The position numbers and the translations under genes were made by a program. Source: Gemmatimonadales bacterium (GTDB taxonomy: Bacteria > Gemmatimonadota > Gemmatimonadetes > Gemmatimonadales > GWC2-71-9). Taken from it: a stretch of 64,000 nucleotides of DNA. Every line of letters begins with the position of its first letter. The stretch's first letter is position 1. The DNA lies in NCBI GenBank assembly GCA_020633775.1, contig JACKDA010000007.1, positions 46,513-110,512 of the forward strand, read 5' to 3'. A model generated the notes under the pieces. The model was given only the letters and a program-made list of their open reading frames with translations. It searched no databases and was not told the origin of the DNA. Below are positions 6,336-14,851 of the stretch, one piece after another.

Positions 6336-9031
6336 TACCGCCCCGCCCCGAACAGCACCGCATTCGTGAACAGCATCGCCGTCCCGCGCCAGAACCCGCG
6401 GAACAGGGGATTCTCCGCGAAGGCGACCACGGTCCCTCGGCCGGCGCGCTCGACGGTGGCCCAGGCCGAACCGGGGAGGAACTTCTCGGTGTTGCCTGGC
6501 CAGGTGAACCCGGCGAGGACCGGCGCGTCGGCCTCGAACATCACCACGTTCTCGCCGGTCTTCGAGGGACGCAGGAAGTCGCCGGGCACCGGGACCGCGA
6601 GCGCATCGCCCTGATAGCCCCAGCGGAGCCAGTGGGTCGGGTCGAGCGAGGCGCGCGCGATCGCCCCGGGGACGCCCTCGGGGCGGGTGTTTCCCGCGGC
6701 ACTCGGGCTCGCGAACGGGGCCGGGCGCGCGCTCGCGGAGAGCGCGGTGTCGGCAGGCGTCAGGTCGGTGTCCGTGTCGTCCGCATCGGCCGGCGTGCGC
6801 AGCCCCATCTCCTTCGCCTCCAGCAGCCCCACCGCGCTGCCGAGCGCGACGAGCGCACCGCCACCACGCACCCAGTCGCGCAGCCGCTCCATCCCGGCGG
6901 CACCGAGTCGCGAGGTGTAGCGGCCATCGGGGAGGATGATGACGTTGTACTCCTCCAGCGACATCGACCCGAGTCGCGACGCGTCGACCGGCACGAACGG
7001 CTGCTGGAGCTCGCGCTCGAGGTACCACCAGACATCGCCGAAGGCGGTCTGGGAGACGCCATCGCCCGCGGCGACCAGGATCTTCGGTGCCCGCACCGGC
7101 CGGACCGACTCACTCCCGATCCCGACCTGCCCGCTGTCGGGGAACGCCGAGGCGACCGGGATCACCTGCGCCGGGAACCGGCGCCGCAGCGCACTCAGCC
7201 GGGTGTGCAGTGAATCGGGATTGCGCACGGTGCGGAGCACCAGCGTCCCCGCGGGCCAGCTGCGGCCATCGGCGCGGAGCGGCTCGCTGCTGACCGACAC
7301 CGTGAACCCCTCCGCGAGCAGCGCGAGTCCGAGCGACTGGGCGTCGCGCGTGCCGGGCGGGATCAGGTAGCCGCTCTGCCCGACCGGGACGACGGCCATG
7401 TCGATGCCACGGATGTCATCGACCAGTCGCGCGTCGACGGTGAGCGCCCGATCGGTCCACGCCGCGTCCAGCCCGTGCACCAGCGGCAGCGCCCACGCGG
7501 TCACGTCGTAGAACTCGTACCCCTCGCGCGGGGCGGACTCGCCGCGCCGCCGGTTGCGCTCGAAGCGGTCGAGCTGGCGCCGGGCGAACGCGCTGTCGAC
7601 GCGCGCGTCGGGCTCCAGCAGTGCGGCGGCGAGCCGCCCGCGCGGTTGCGCCAAATCGATGAGATAGCTGCTGGCGGGGAAGGTCCGCGCCGTCGCGGCC
7701 CCACCGAGGTAGGACCGCGCGCCCGGGACCGTGAACTGGTCGGTGGCCTGGCGGACCTCGATCCCCTGGAACCGCAGGTTGTCGATCACCTCGCGCACCC
7801 GCACCGGGTCGGGCCCCGGCGCGATGATCACCTCGCGCGCCGTGCCGGCCGGCCGCTGCATCGCGCTCGCGAAGAAGCCCCGGTAGTCACGAAGCCGGTC
7901 ACTCCGATGCTCGGCCAGGGTCTGCAGCGTCGCGAGCGATGCGACGACATGGTGGGCGATCCCCTCCCGGAAGGAGGTGACGGTGCCATCGCCCTTGCGC
8001 AGCATCAGCTCCGGTCCGCCATCGGTCTCGAAGGTCATCCCGGTCGCGCCCTGCAGCGAGGGCCAGCTGTCCCAGTACCCCGGATAGAAGAGGTCGAAAA
8101 CGTCGCGCACGTAGTACTGCCAGCCGTAGCGATCGAAGGCGGCACCGTTGCCACGCCCGAACCGCTCCAGCCACTCGACCGACGCGGCCGGCAGGTTCGC
8201 GTTGATCGGGGCGGCGGCCGGGGCGAAGAAGTACTGCGCGGTGGTGCTGTGCAGGTCGACGAAGAGCTGCGGATGCCACCGCAGCACCGCGGCCGCCGTG
8301 GCGCGCGTCTCGGCCTGCGTGAGCGCGATCAGGTCGCGATTCATGTCGAACCGGTAGTGATTGAAGCGACCCTGGATCGCCCAGGGCTCGGACTGTTCCA
8401 GCGACGACGGTTCGTCGAGCGCGAGCGCGACCGAGTTGCTCCACGCGGCGAAGCGCTCGTGCCCGTCCGGATTCTGGGACGGGTTGAGGATCACCACCAC
8501 GCTGTCGAGCAGCGCCGTGATCCGCGGTGACTCGGAGGCGAGCAGCGTGTAGGCCGTGACCATCGCGGCCTCGAACCCTGCCGGCTCGTTGCCGTGGATC
8601 GAGTGCGAGAGGATCGCGACGGCCGGCGTCCCGGCGATGATCGCGGCGGCCCGCGTCGCATCGCTGCGCCGGGGGTCGGCGAGCGCCGCGAGGTCGGTGC
8701 GGATACCGTCGAGCCGCGACAGGTTCGCCGGCGACGAGATGATCAGCAGCCGCATCACCTTCCCCTCGGCCGTCGTGCCGGTCACCTCGAAGCGGGCCCG
8801 ATCGGGCGCGGCACGCACCATCGCGTCGAGCACCGCCTGCTGCTGGTGATACATCGTGTGGCGCGTCCCGATCGCGTGACCCAGCAGCGAGTCCGGCCGC
8901 GGGACGGCGGGACGGTACGGGCCCTCACCGTAGAAGTCGTAGCCAGGTGCCCCGGGCGCGACGGTCACGGTGAGCGGAACCTGCGACACCAGCGCGGCAG
9001 GGATCAGCACGGCAAGGGAAAGGAGGCGCAT
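6335..9031 (-). CDS. Exported M14-family zinc carboxypeptidase-like protein
   Basis: An 898-residue secreted protein with a signal peptide (MRLLSLAVLIPAALVSQ). The peptidase M14 domain shows the zinc motif HGNEPAG near residue 145 (HxxE) and a later histidine in DLHSTT near residue 258. This is the metal set of carboxypeptidase A-like enzymes. The last 230 residues, from about KILVAAGDGVSQ, resemble a class I glutamine amidotransferase-like or ThuA-like sandwich. They include YNVIILPDG and a GGGALVALGSA turn, with no clear catalytic cysteine. The ATG at 9031 is used. The open frame continues 31 codons upstream, but that part is translated from the heptad array at 9045-9086 and would block the signal peptide. 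Substrate unknown; peptides or peptidoglycan stems are possible. Confidence 0.82.
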   Translation of the reverse strand: MRLLSLAVLIPAALVSQVPLTVTVAPGAPGYDFYGEGPYRPAVPRPDSLLGHAIGTRHTMYHQQQAVLDAMVRAAPDRARFEVTGTTAEGKVMRLLIISSPANLSRLDGIRTDLAALADPRRSDATRAAAIIAGTPAVAILSHSIHGNEPAGFEAAMVTAYTLLASESPRITALLDSVVVILNPSQNPDGHERFAAWSNSVALALDEPSSLEQSEPWAIQGRFNHYRFDMNRDLIALTQAETRATAAAVLRWHPQLFVDLHSTTAQYFFAPAAAPINANLPAASVEWLERFGRGNGAAFDRYGWQYYVRDVFDLFYPGYWDSWPSLQGATGMTFETDGGPELMLRKGDGTVTSFREGIAHHVVASLATLQTLAEHRSDRLRDYRGFFASAMQRPAGTAREVIIAPGPDPVRVREVIDNLRFQGIEVRQATDQFTVPGARSYLGGAATARTFPASSYLIDLAQPRGRLAAALLEPDARVDSAFARRQLDRFERNRRRGESAPREGYEFYDVTAWALPLVHGLDAAWTDRALTVDARLVDDIRGIDMAVVPVGQSGYLIPPGTRDAQSLGLALLAEGFTVSVSSEPLRADGRSWPAGTLVLRTVRNPDSLHTRLSALRRRFPAQVIPVASAFPDSGQVGIGSESVRPVRAPKILVAAGDGVSQTAFGDVWWYLERELQQPFVPVDASRLGSMSLEEYNVIILPDGRYTSRLGAAGMERLRDWVRGGGALVALGSAVGLLEAKEMGLRTPADADDTDTDLTPADTALSASARPAPFASPSAAGNTRPEGVPGAIARASLDPTHWLRWGYQGDALAVPVPGDFLRPSKTGENVVMFEADAPVLAGFTWPGNTEKFLPGSAWATVERAGRGTVVAFAENPLFRGFWRGTAMLFTNAVLFGAGR

Positions 9032-9044
9032 GGGGACCTTGGGC

Positions 9045-9086
9045 GAGAAGCGAGAAGCGAGAAGCGGGAAGCGGGAAGCGGGAAGC
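9045..9086 (+). repeat. Heptad array H1: six 7-bp units, GRGAAGC
   Basis: Three copies of GAGAAGC are followed by three of GGGAAGC without a break. The array lies in the leader of the M14 peptidase gene, 13 bases upstream of its ATG. It is inverted relative to array H2 at 9145-9179, and the two could pair across 58 bases. Confidence 0.95.
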
Positions 9087-9139
9087 GACGGGTCGAAGGT
9101 GTGGATCGGCGGAGCGTTCGGCAAGTGCGGGGGCCGGGC

Positions 9140-10141
9140 CTACCCTCGCTTCTCGCTGCTCGCATCTCGCTTCCCGCTCGACCCCGACCGCCCCCGCTCC
9201 CAGACATCCGCGGCGGCAGCGCCGAGGAGGAAGACCAGGGCGGCCCACCAGACCCAGAGCAGGAAGAGCATGACGGCGCCGAGGTTCACGTCGATGGTGT
9301 ACACCTCGCGCTGGGCACCGATGGTCAGGTAGAGGCCGTAGAGTCGCTTCGCGAGTTCGAACCCGACGGTGGCGACGGCCGCGGCAAACGCCGAGGCCTT
9401 CCACGAGAGCCGCCGGGGCGAGGCGTAGCGGTACAGCGCCATGAAGAGGACCACGGCCGATCCGATCGCGACCGCCTCGCCGAGGACCCGGCCGAGGGCA
9501 CTGGCGAAGAGGTCGAAGAGCGGCAGGTCGGGCGAGGTCTCGCGACTGCCGAGTCGGACCAGCGCGGTCAGCACCGTGTTGACCAGCGCGAGGGCCAGCA
9601 GGAACCCCATCATGGCGAAGTCGCGCAACTTCCCGAAGACGAAGTCGAGCAGCACGGCGAGGATCAGCTTCTCGTGGCGCTGCGGCCCCTGGGCGTCGTA
9701 CACCTCGGAGAGGGTGCTCCGGATCGAGCTGAACAACCGGGAGCCGAACCAGAGGAAGGCCGGGATCGCGAGCCAGGTGACCTGGCTCTGGTAGCCCTGG
9801 ATCGCGCCGACCATCCCCTCGACGAGGGCGAACGGGTCGCGCCCGGCGACGCCGTGCGCATGCGGCGGGAGGAGCGAGAGGAGCAGCCGATCGGGGTCGG
9901 CGAGGTCGAAGAACCGGGTGTGCCTGAGCACCAGCCCGAGGCCCTGCAGCATCAGCAACCCGAGGGGGACCAGCGCGAGGAGGGCGTCGAAGGTCAGCGC
10001 CGAGGCGAGCAGCGGGATGTGCGCCCGCTCGACGACCGCCTCGACCCGGGTGACCAGCGGTGGGACATGGGGGAGGACGCCAGAGAGCCCGCCGGAGGGC
10101 GGGCTCTCATCGGGACCCTCCTGCTCCGGGTCCGTGGTCAC
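9140..10141 (-). CDS. YihY/UPF0761 family membrane protein
   Basis: This 333-residue integral membrane protein has about six hydrophobic segments. It matches the YihY (formerly ribonuclease BN-like) family through ASALTFDALLALVPLGLLML, IPAFLWFGSRLFSSIRSTLS and the late LGAVMLFLLWVWWAALVFLL. The family's biochemical role is not established; the old RNase BN assignment belongs to another gene. The GTG at 10141 directly follows the TAG of the ytxH-like gene and is the only start before the first conserved helix. Two oddities: a strong hairpin (10083-10108) lies inside codons 12-20, and the last 13 codons are read from heptad array H2, giving a basic, serine-rich tail. Confidence 0.85.
   Translation of the reverse strand: MTTDPEQEGPDESPPSGGLSGVLPHVPPLVTRVEAVVERAHIPLLASALTFDALLALVPLGLLMLQGLGLVLRHTRFFDLADPDRLLLSLLPPHAHGVAGRDPFALVEGMVGAIQGYQSQVTWLAIPAFLWFGSRLFSSIRSTLSEVYDAQGPQRHEKLILAVLLDFVFGKLRDFAMMGFLLALALVNTVLTALVRLGSRETSPDLPLFDLFASALGRVLGEAVAIGSAVVLFMALYRYASPRRLSWKASAFAAAVATVGFELAKRLYGLYLTIGAQREVYTIDVNLGAVMLFLLWVWWAALVFLLGAAAADVWERGRSGSSGKRDASSEKRG
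9145..9179 (-). repeat. Heptad array H2: five 7-bp units read as coding sequence
   Basis: On the plus strand the units are CTCGCTT, CTCGCTG, CTCGCAT, CTCGCTT and CCCGCTC. On the minus strand they read GRGNNGC. The array forms the 3' end of the yihY-like gene, whose TGA lies at 9140-9142, and is inverted relative to H1. Confidence 0.95.
10083..10108. terminator. Strong hairpin inside the start of the yihY-like gene
   Basis: GAGAGCCCGCC at 10083-10093 and GGCGGGCTCTC at 10098-10108 form a perfect 11-bp stem with loop GGAG. It lies 34 bases past the ytxH-like stop, where a terminator for that gene would be expected, yet it is within the downstream coding region. Confidence 0.5.
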
Positions 10142-10573
10142 CTAGACGTCGGCCTCATCCTCGTCGTCGTCCATGTCGGCCACCCCGTCCGCGGCGACGG
10201 TCGCCCTGCGCCGCGCCCGTGCCTCGTCGAGGCGCCGCTCGAGGTCGTCCCGCGCGCTCGCGGCGGTCTTGCGGATCGCCTTGCGGCCATCCCGGACCTC
10301 CTCCCGCACGTTCTCGGCGAGTTCCTGGGCAGAGGCCTTGAGCTTGCGGCCCCGCTCGGTGACCTCGTCGCGCACCTCCTCGAACTTGTCCTCGACGTCC
10401 CGGCGCGCGCGCTTCGCCCGGCGGGCGATCTCGCGGCGGGTCCGCTCGCCCGACTGCGGGGCGTAGAGCAGGGCCACCCCGGCGCCGACCAGGGCGCCGA
10501 TCAGGAACCACTTGACCCCTGCCCCGCCGTCGGACTCGATGATGACGTCAGGTCCTTCGTGTTCGCGTGCCAC
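10142..10573 (-). CDS. YtxH domain-containing protein
   Basis: This 143-residue protein has one membrane segment (WFLIGALVGAGVALLYAPQSG) followed by a long basic/acidic helical region and a very acidic C-terminus. The sequence ALLYAPQSGERTRREI is the YtxH hallmark. YtxH proteins are general-stress or envelope-associated in Firmicutes, and their mechanism is unknown. The start is set at the GTG at 10573 because AGGAGG lies five bases upstream. An in-frame ATG at 10594 overlaps the aldolase stop and lacks a ribosome site. Overlap and spacing suggest an aldolase-ytxH-yihY transcript. Confidence 0.78.
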   Translation of the reverse strand: MAREHEGPDVIIESDGGAGVKWFLIGALVGAGVALLYAPQSGERTRREIARRAKRARRDVEDKFEEVRDEVTERGRKLKASAQELAENVREEVRDGRKAIRKTAASARDDLERRLDEARARRRATVAADGVADMDDDEDEADV

Positions 10574-10590
10574 GTCGTCCTCCTCTCGAA

Positions 10591-12006
10591 TCATTCCCCG
10601 GCGTCCGGATCATCCTCCGCCACCGCGGCGACCTTGCCGAGGGCGGCATGCCGGAGGGCCGGTGCCGAAATGTACTGGGAGACGATCGTCGCCGTGTCGC
10701 CGACCTGCAGCTGGTCGAAGAGGAACCCGAAGGTCTCCTCCAGCGACGCGCCGATCTGCTGCCGCACCGCGGCGGGAAGACTCCAGAGTTCCCGCTTGAA
10801 CGGCCCGATCGCCTTCTTCCGCGTCTTGTAATAGAACTGCTCGTCGGAATCCTTCGCCCCGCGCTCGCCGGCGGCGTTCTCATCGAGCCAGGCATACATC
10901 CGGGCCCGAAGGTCGGCGGGGAGCGCCGGGTGGTCGAAGACGATGTTCTGGAAATTGGTGGCCAGGTGGATCTCGGCCGTCTCCACACGGGGGAAGTTGC
11001 CGAAGGCGTCCCCGGGCAGGGTCGAGGCACCATGCTGGACCGCGCCGCCCAGCCCGTAGTCCTCGCGGGCCGACCGGCCGAGGGCCTCCAGCGCCTCGAG
11101 GTCGAGCTTCACCTCGGCGATCGAGCCGTCGGGGAGCACCACCCCGCCATGGGAGGTCCCGGTCTGGACCGAGATCTTCGAGATCCCCGCCGCCCGACCG
11201 GTCGCCGCCATGGTCCGGTTGTACCCCTCCATGAACGCGTGGAGCTCCTCGACCGTCGAGTTCTTGTGTCCCACCTCGCCGATCTCCGCCCCGACCGAGA
11301 CCGTCACCCCGTCCGGCTCGCGCTCGCGGATGAACCGGGTGATCTCGGCGGCCCGCTCGTAGTTGGCCCGCTGCTGCTCGTCGAGGGTCTCGAAGGAGAG
11401 ATCGACCAGGGTGGAGGTGTCCACGTCGATGTTGTAGAACCCCGCCGCCACCTCCTCGGCGATGAGCTTCTTGACCTCGCCCACCTCGGCCTCGGGGTCG
11501 ACCGCGTACTTCTTCGCGTTGACCTGGCAGTGGTCGCCCTGGATGAAGACCGGGTGCCGGTACCCCTCCCGGATCGCCGCCCCGAGGATCACCGACACGT
11601 ACTCGGCCGGGCGCTGGTCGGTGTAGGCGATCTCGCTGCGGGCGATCTCCAGCAGGATGGCGGCGGCGTTCCGGGCGACCGCGGCGCGGAAGACGGCCCG
11701 GGCGGTGTCGTAGGCCATCATCCGGACGTTGATCGCCGGGACGGTGAAGCCGCCGACGTCGCCACGGCCACGAGCGATGTAGAGGTCGTGAATAGAGGCG
11801 GGGCGACACCCGACGGCCTGGGCGATATCCCAGATCACGGCGCGGGCGGCCTCCCGCTCCGCATCGGCGCCGAAGACGGCAGCCCAGACGAGACGATCCA
11901 TCGGGTCACCCTGAAGCGCGGTCGAGTCGGAGATTTCCACACCGGTGTCGGTCAGCCGAACCGCCCCCTCGAATCCCGCCAGCACCTTCGCCTTCGCCTC
12001 GTTCAT
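10591..12006 (-). CDS. Class II fructose-bisphosphate aldolase-like protein, long form
   Basis: The 471-residue protein has class II aldolase hallmarks: FTVPAINVRMMAYDT near the N-terminal third, GDHCQ for the first zinc ligand, GAEIGEVGHKN, TGTSHGGV and GAVQHGAST for phosphate and metal binding. It is about 130 residues longer than the E. coli enzyme, with extra N- and C-terminal helices, and belongs to a large-aldolase subgroup. Cleavage of fructose 1,6-bisphosphate is likely but a related sugar phosphate is possible. It is divergent from pyruvate kinase across 582 bases, so two glycolytic genes share this control region. The ATG at 12006 is preferred over an upstream ATG because conserved sequence starts soon after. 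Confidence 0.85.
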   Translation of the reverse strand: MNEAKAKVLAGFEGAVRLTDTGVEISDSTALQGDPMDRLVWAAVFGADAEREAARAVIWDIAQAVGCRPASIHDLYIARGRGDVGGFTVPAINVRMMAYDTARAVFRAAVARNAAAILLEIARSEIAYTDQRPAEYVSVILGAAIREGYRHPVFIQGDHCQVNAKKYAVDPEAEVGEVKKLIAEEVAAGFYNIDVDTSTLVDLSFETLDEQQRANYERAAEITRFIREREPDGVTVSVGAEIGEVGHKNSTVEELHAFMEGYNRTMAATGRAAGISKISVQTGTSHGGVVLPDGSIAEVKLDLEALEALGRSAREDYGLGGAVQHGASTLPGDAFGNFPRVETAEIHLATNFQNIVFDHPALPADLRARMYAWLDENAAGERGAKDSDEQFYYKTRKKAIGPFKRELWSLPAAVRQQIGASLEETFGFLFDQLQVGDTATIVSQYISAPALRHAALGKVAAVAEDDPDAGE

Positions 12007-12043
12007 CGGAGCCCCATGCGTGAGTGTGATCGTTGAGCCGCGC

Positions 12044-12073
12044 AATCTACTGGACGGCCCATCCCGCTGGCAA
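12044..12073 (-). promoter_or_regulatory. Predicted sigma-70-type promoter of the aldolase gene
   Basis: On the minus strand TTGCCA (12068-12073), an 18-base spacer and TAGATT (12044-12049) lie about 37 bases upstream of the ATG. Five of six bases match the -35 consensus and four of six the -10. Confidence 0.5.
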
Positions 12074-12151
12074 AAATGCGACCAGCGGACACCGCCAAAA
12101 CCCGGATGTCAACACGCCAGAACGGTCAGAATGGGACTGTCACGACCCCAA

Positions 12152-12482
12152 CTTTCCACATGAACGGGCGGCGTGAATCCTTTGTGGATGTTGAACTTAC
12201 GAAAACCGCCTTACGTGGAAAACCCCGGTACCCCGGAACGCCAGTCGGGATGCGCCTTCAGCATGCCACGGGGCGCGAAATCCACGAGTCCACGCGTGGA
12301 AAAGTCCCGGAATCCACAGATGTGTTCAACCGGACGACCGGCCCGGTGTCACGATCGAGTAATGTGGATCTGGTGTCGACGGTCGGGTGACCGCTCACCA
12401 TCGGGTGGCGATTCCGGCGCCGCTTGCCAGCGGCCCGGCTGTGGAAAACATCATCTCCACATTCTCCCCGCCAGGTGGAAGA
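12152..12482. promoter_or_regulatory. Cluster of DnaA-box-like sites (candidate oriC or DnaA-binding region)
   Basis: Eleven TCCAC/GTGGA pentamers lie between 12155 and 12479, in both orientations. Six extend to TCCACA/TGTGGA. The 9-mer TGTGGAAAA at 12440-12448 fits the DnaA consensus TTWTNCACA on the minus strand. CTTTCCACA (12152-12160) and the TTTTCCACG sites at 12214-12222 and 12295-12303 are one base off. GAATCCACA (12310), TGTGGATGT (12183) and TGTGGATCT (12363) are weaker. About one such pentamer would be expected by chance. The 12007-12588 gap holds no credible gene. There is no clear AT-rich unwinding region and no dnaA in view, so oriC is only a hypothesis. Confidence 0.6.
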
Positions 12483-12533
12483 TCGGGCCCGGATCGTGAC
12501 CCGGTAGCGGTGCCGTCGGCGCAGTGAACCGGC

Positions 12534-12539
12534 TAGATT
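12534..12539 (+). promoter_or_regulatory. Possible -10 element of pyk
   Basis: TAGATT, the same hexamer as the aldolase -10, lies 50 bases upstream of the pyk ATG. The matching -35 (GTGCCG at 12510-12515, 18-base spacer) is weak. Confidence 0.35.
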
Positions 12540-12588
12540 CTCGCCCGGTTTCCGACCTTCCTCTCTTCCCTGCAGGAGCGTGCCCCGC

Positions 12589-14034
12589 ATGCCCGGATCC
12601 GAGATCCGCCGGACCAAGATCGTCGCCACCATGGGTCCCGCCTGGGAGGATGAGTCCCACATGCGCGGCCTGCTGGAGGCCGGGGTGAACATGGTCCGGG
12701 TCAACGCCTCCCACGGGACCCCGGAGAAGCGGGCGGCCTGGATCCGCTCCGTCCAGGCGATGCGCAGCACCCTGCAGCGACCGACCGGGATCCTGGTCGA
12801 CCTGCATGGCCCGCGGATCCGGGTCGGGAAGCTCCCCGAGGCGATCACCATTTCGCAGGGTCAGCAGGTGGTGTTCGCCCCAGAGGAGTCTGCCCAGGAG
12901 GGGGAGATCCCCACCACCTACGCCGCCCTCGCCGGCGACGTCTCGAAGGGGTCGCGGATCCTGCTCGATGACGGCCTGCTGGCAGTAGAGGTGACCGCGG
13001 TGCAGGGCGATCGCGTCGAGGGGACGGTCCAGTATGGCGGCCTCCTCAAGCCCAACAAGGGGATGAACCTGCCGGGCGCCGACGTGAGCGCCCCGGCGGT
13101 GACCGAAGCCGACGCCGAGGAGGTCCAGCGGGTGGCAGCGCTGGGGGTCGAGTACATCGGGGTGTCGTTCGTGCGGCGGGCCGAGGATCTCGAGCGGGTG
13201 CGGGCGATGGTCCCGAAGACGGTCCGCCTGATCGCGAAGATCGAGAAGGACACCGCCCTCGACCACCTCGACGAGATCCTGGAGGCCACCGACGCGATGA
13301 TGGTCGCCCGCGGCGACCTCGGCGTCGAGCTGCCGTTCGAGCAGGTGCCACTGGTCCAGAAGCGGCTGATCCAGCGCGCGAACCGGCACGGCAAGCCGGT
13401 GATCACCGCGACCCAGATGCTGGAGTCGATGGTGACCAACCCCCGGCCCACCCGGGCCGAGGCCTCGGACGTGGCCAACGCGATCATCGACGGCACCGAT
13501 GCGGTCATGCTCTCGGCCGAGACCGCCGTCGGGAGCTATCCGATGGAGGCGGTCCGCGCGATGGACCGGATCGCGAGGGAGGTCGAGGGCGTCCGGCTCC
13601 GCCCCTCCGACGGCGAGCGGCGGCGGTGGCAGGTCCCCGCCCCGCACTTCGCGCGGACGGTCGAGGGATCGATTCCGACCGAGGACGCCATCTCCGTCGC
13701 GGTGGCGCTCTCGGCCGACATGCTGGGGGCCAAGGCGATCGTCTGCTTCACGTCGAGCGGGTTCACGGCCCGGACGGTGTCGTCCTACCGGCCGCGGGTG
13801 CCGATCTTCGCGCTCACGGCCGAACCGGAGACCTACCAGCAGCTCGCGCTCAGCTGGGGGGTGGTCCCGGTGATGATGCCGCACCTGAAGAACTACGACC
13901 CGATGTGGAACCTCGCCCGGGCGCAGCTGCTCTCGGGCGGGGTGGTCGAGGAGGGCGACCGGGTCGTGGTGACCTGCGGGGTCCCGTTCGACATCCCGGG
14001 GACGACCAACCTCCTCAAGGTCGAGACGGTCTAG
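12589..14034 (+). CDS. pyk: Pyruvate kinase
   Basis: Last step of glycolysis: phosphoenolpyruvate plus ADP to pyruvate plus ATP. The 481-residue protein has RRTKIVATMGPA at the start, NASHGTPE, the domain B insert, the active-site signature around LIAKIEKDTALDHLDEI, MVARGDLGVELPFEQVP, and TATQMLESM. The C-terminal allosteric domain is present. The ATG at 12589 is used because AGGAG lies ten bases upstream; a GTG at 12580 is only one base from that site. It is followed 13 bases later by the PhnP-like hydrolase gene. Confidence 0.96.
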   Translation: MPGSEIRRTKIVATMGPAWEDESHMRGLLEAGVNMVRVNASHGTPEKRAAWIRSVQAMRSTLQRPTGILVDLHGPRIRVGKLPEAITISQGQQVVFAPEESAQEGEIPTTYAALAGDVSKGSRILLDDGLLAVEVTAVQGDRVEGTVQYGGLLKPNKGMNLPGADVSAPAVTEADAEEVQRVAALGVEYIGVSFVRRAEDLERVRAMVPKTVRLIAKIEKDTALDHLDEILEATDAMMVARGDLGVELPFEQVPLVQKRLIQRANRHGKPVITATQMLESMVTNPRPTRAEASDVANAIIDGTDAVMLSAETAVGSYPMEAVRAMDRIAREVEGVRLRPSDGERRRWQVPAPHFARTVEGSIPTEDAISVAVALSADMLGAKAIVCFTSSGFTARTVSSYRPRVPIFALTAEPETYQQLALSWGVVPVMMPHLKNYDPMWNLARAQLLSGGVVEEGDRVVVTCGVPFDIPGTTNLLKVETV

Positions 14035-14047
14035 CGGGCGGGCCCCG

Positions 14048-14821
14048 GTGCGCCTCACCCTCCTCGGCACCGGGACCTCGATGGGGGTCCCCCAGATCGG
14101 CTGTGGCTGTGCCACCTGCCGCTCCGAGGACCCGCGCGACCGGCGCAGCCGCACCGCCGCGGTCATCTCCTCCGGCGAGACTACCCTCCTGATCGACACC
14201 CCGCCCGAGCTGCGGCTGCAGCTGCTCGGTGCGGGGATCGCCGCGGTCGATGCGGTGCTCTACACGCACCGCCACGCCGACCACGTCCACGGGATCGACG
14301 ACCTGCGGTCGGTGTCGCTTGCCCGGGGGGCCTCCCTGCCCCTCTACGGGCCACGGGACACGATGGAGCACCTGGAGCACCGCTTCCACTACATCTTCGA
14401 CGAGCGGGTCGTCCCCGTCCCGGGAACGAGCAAGCCGCGGCTGACGACGGAGGCCATCGCACCGGACCGGCCGTTCCGGATCGGCGACCTCACGGTGCTG
14501 CCGCTGGCGTTCGAGCACGGCCGGGAGACCGTCTTCGGCTACCGAGTCGGCCAGGTGGCGTACGTGACCGACGTGAAGGCGGTGCCTGCCGCCGCCCGCG
14601 AGGCGCTCCGCGGGGTCGAGATCCTGGTGCTCAACGCCCTCTGGTGGCGGGAGCATCCGACCCACCTGTCGATCCCGGAGGCGGTCGAGACGGCCAGGGC
14701 GATCGGGGCGCGGCGGACGATCCTGACGCACCTGACGCACGAGACGACCCACGCCGAGCTGCTGGCGCGGCTGCCCGAGGGCGTGGAGCCGGGGTGGGAT
14801 GGGATGGTGGTCGAAGTCTAG
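14048..14821 (+). CDS. PhnP-like MBL-fold metallohydrolase
   Basis: A 257-residue metallo-beta-lactamase-fold hydrolase with the metal motif THRHADHVHG. The opening LLGTGTSMGVPQIGCGCATC followed by a paired arginine (RSRTAAV) matches the PhnP/RNase Z-like branch, whose extra cysteines bind a structural zinc. PhnP cleaves 5-phosphoribosyl 1,2-cyclic phosphate; no phn genes are nearby, so the substrate could be another cyclic phosphodiester. The start is a GTG at 14048. The TAG stop shares its last base with the first base of heptad array H3. Confidence 0.85.
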   Translation: MRLTLLGTGTSMGVPQIGCGCATCRSEDPRDRRSRTAAVISSGETTLLIDTPPELRLQLLGAGIAAVDAVLYTHRHADHVHGIDDLRSVSLARGASLPLYGPRDTMEHLEHRFHYIFDERVVPVPGTSKPRLTTEAIAPDRPFRIGDLTVLPLAFEHGRETVFGYRVGQVAYVTDVKAVPAAAREALRGVEILVLNALWWREHPTHLSIPEAVETARAIGARRTILTHLTHETTHAELLARLPEGVEPGWDGMVVEV

Positions 14822-14846
14822 AAGAGAGAAGAGAGAAGAGAGAAGG
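14821..14846 (+). repeat. Heptad array H3: GAGAAGA units
   Basis: Nearly four units of period 7 (GAGAAGA in register from 14826) begin at the last base of the upstream stop codon. Array H4 at 14983-15010 is inverted to it, and the pair encloses the inverted repeat at 14852-14959. Confidence 0.9.
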
Positions 14847-14851
14847 AGCCA

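Noticed and set aside
9032..9124. N-terminal extension of the M14 peptidase
   Set aside because: It is translated from heptad array H1 and would bury the signal peptide.
12007..12588. Small open frames in the DnaA-box region
   Set aside because: They are about 70-200 codons long with no ribosome site, no conserved pattern and odd composition.
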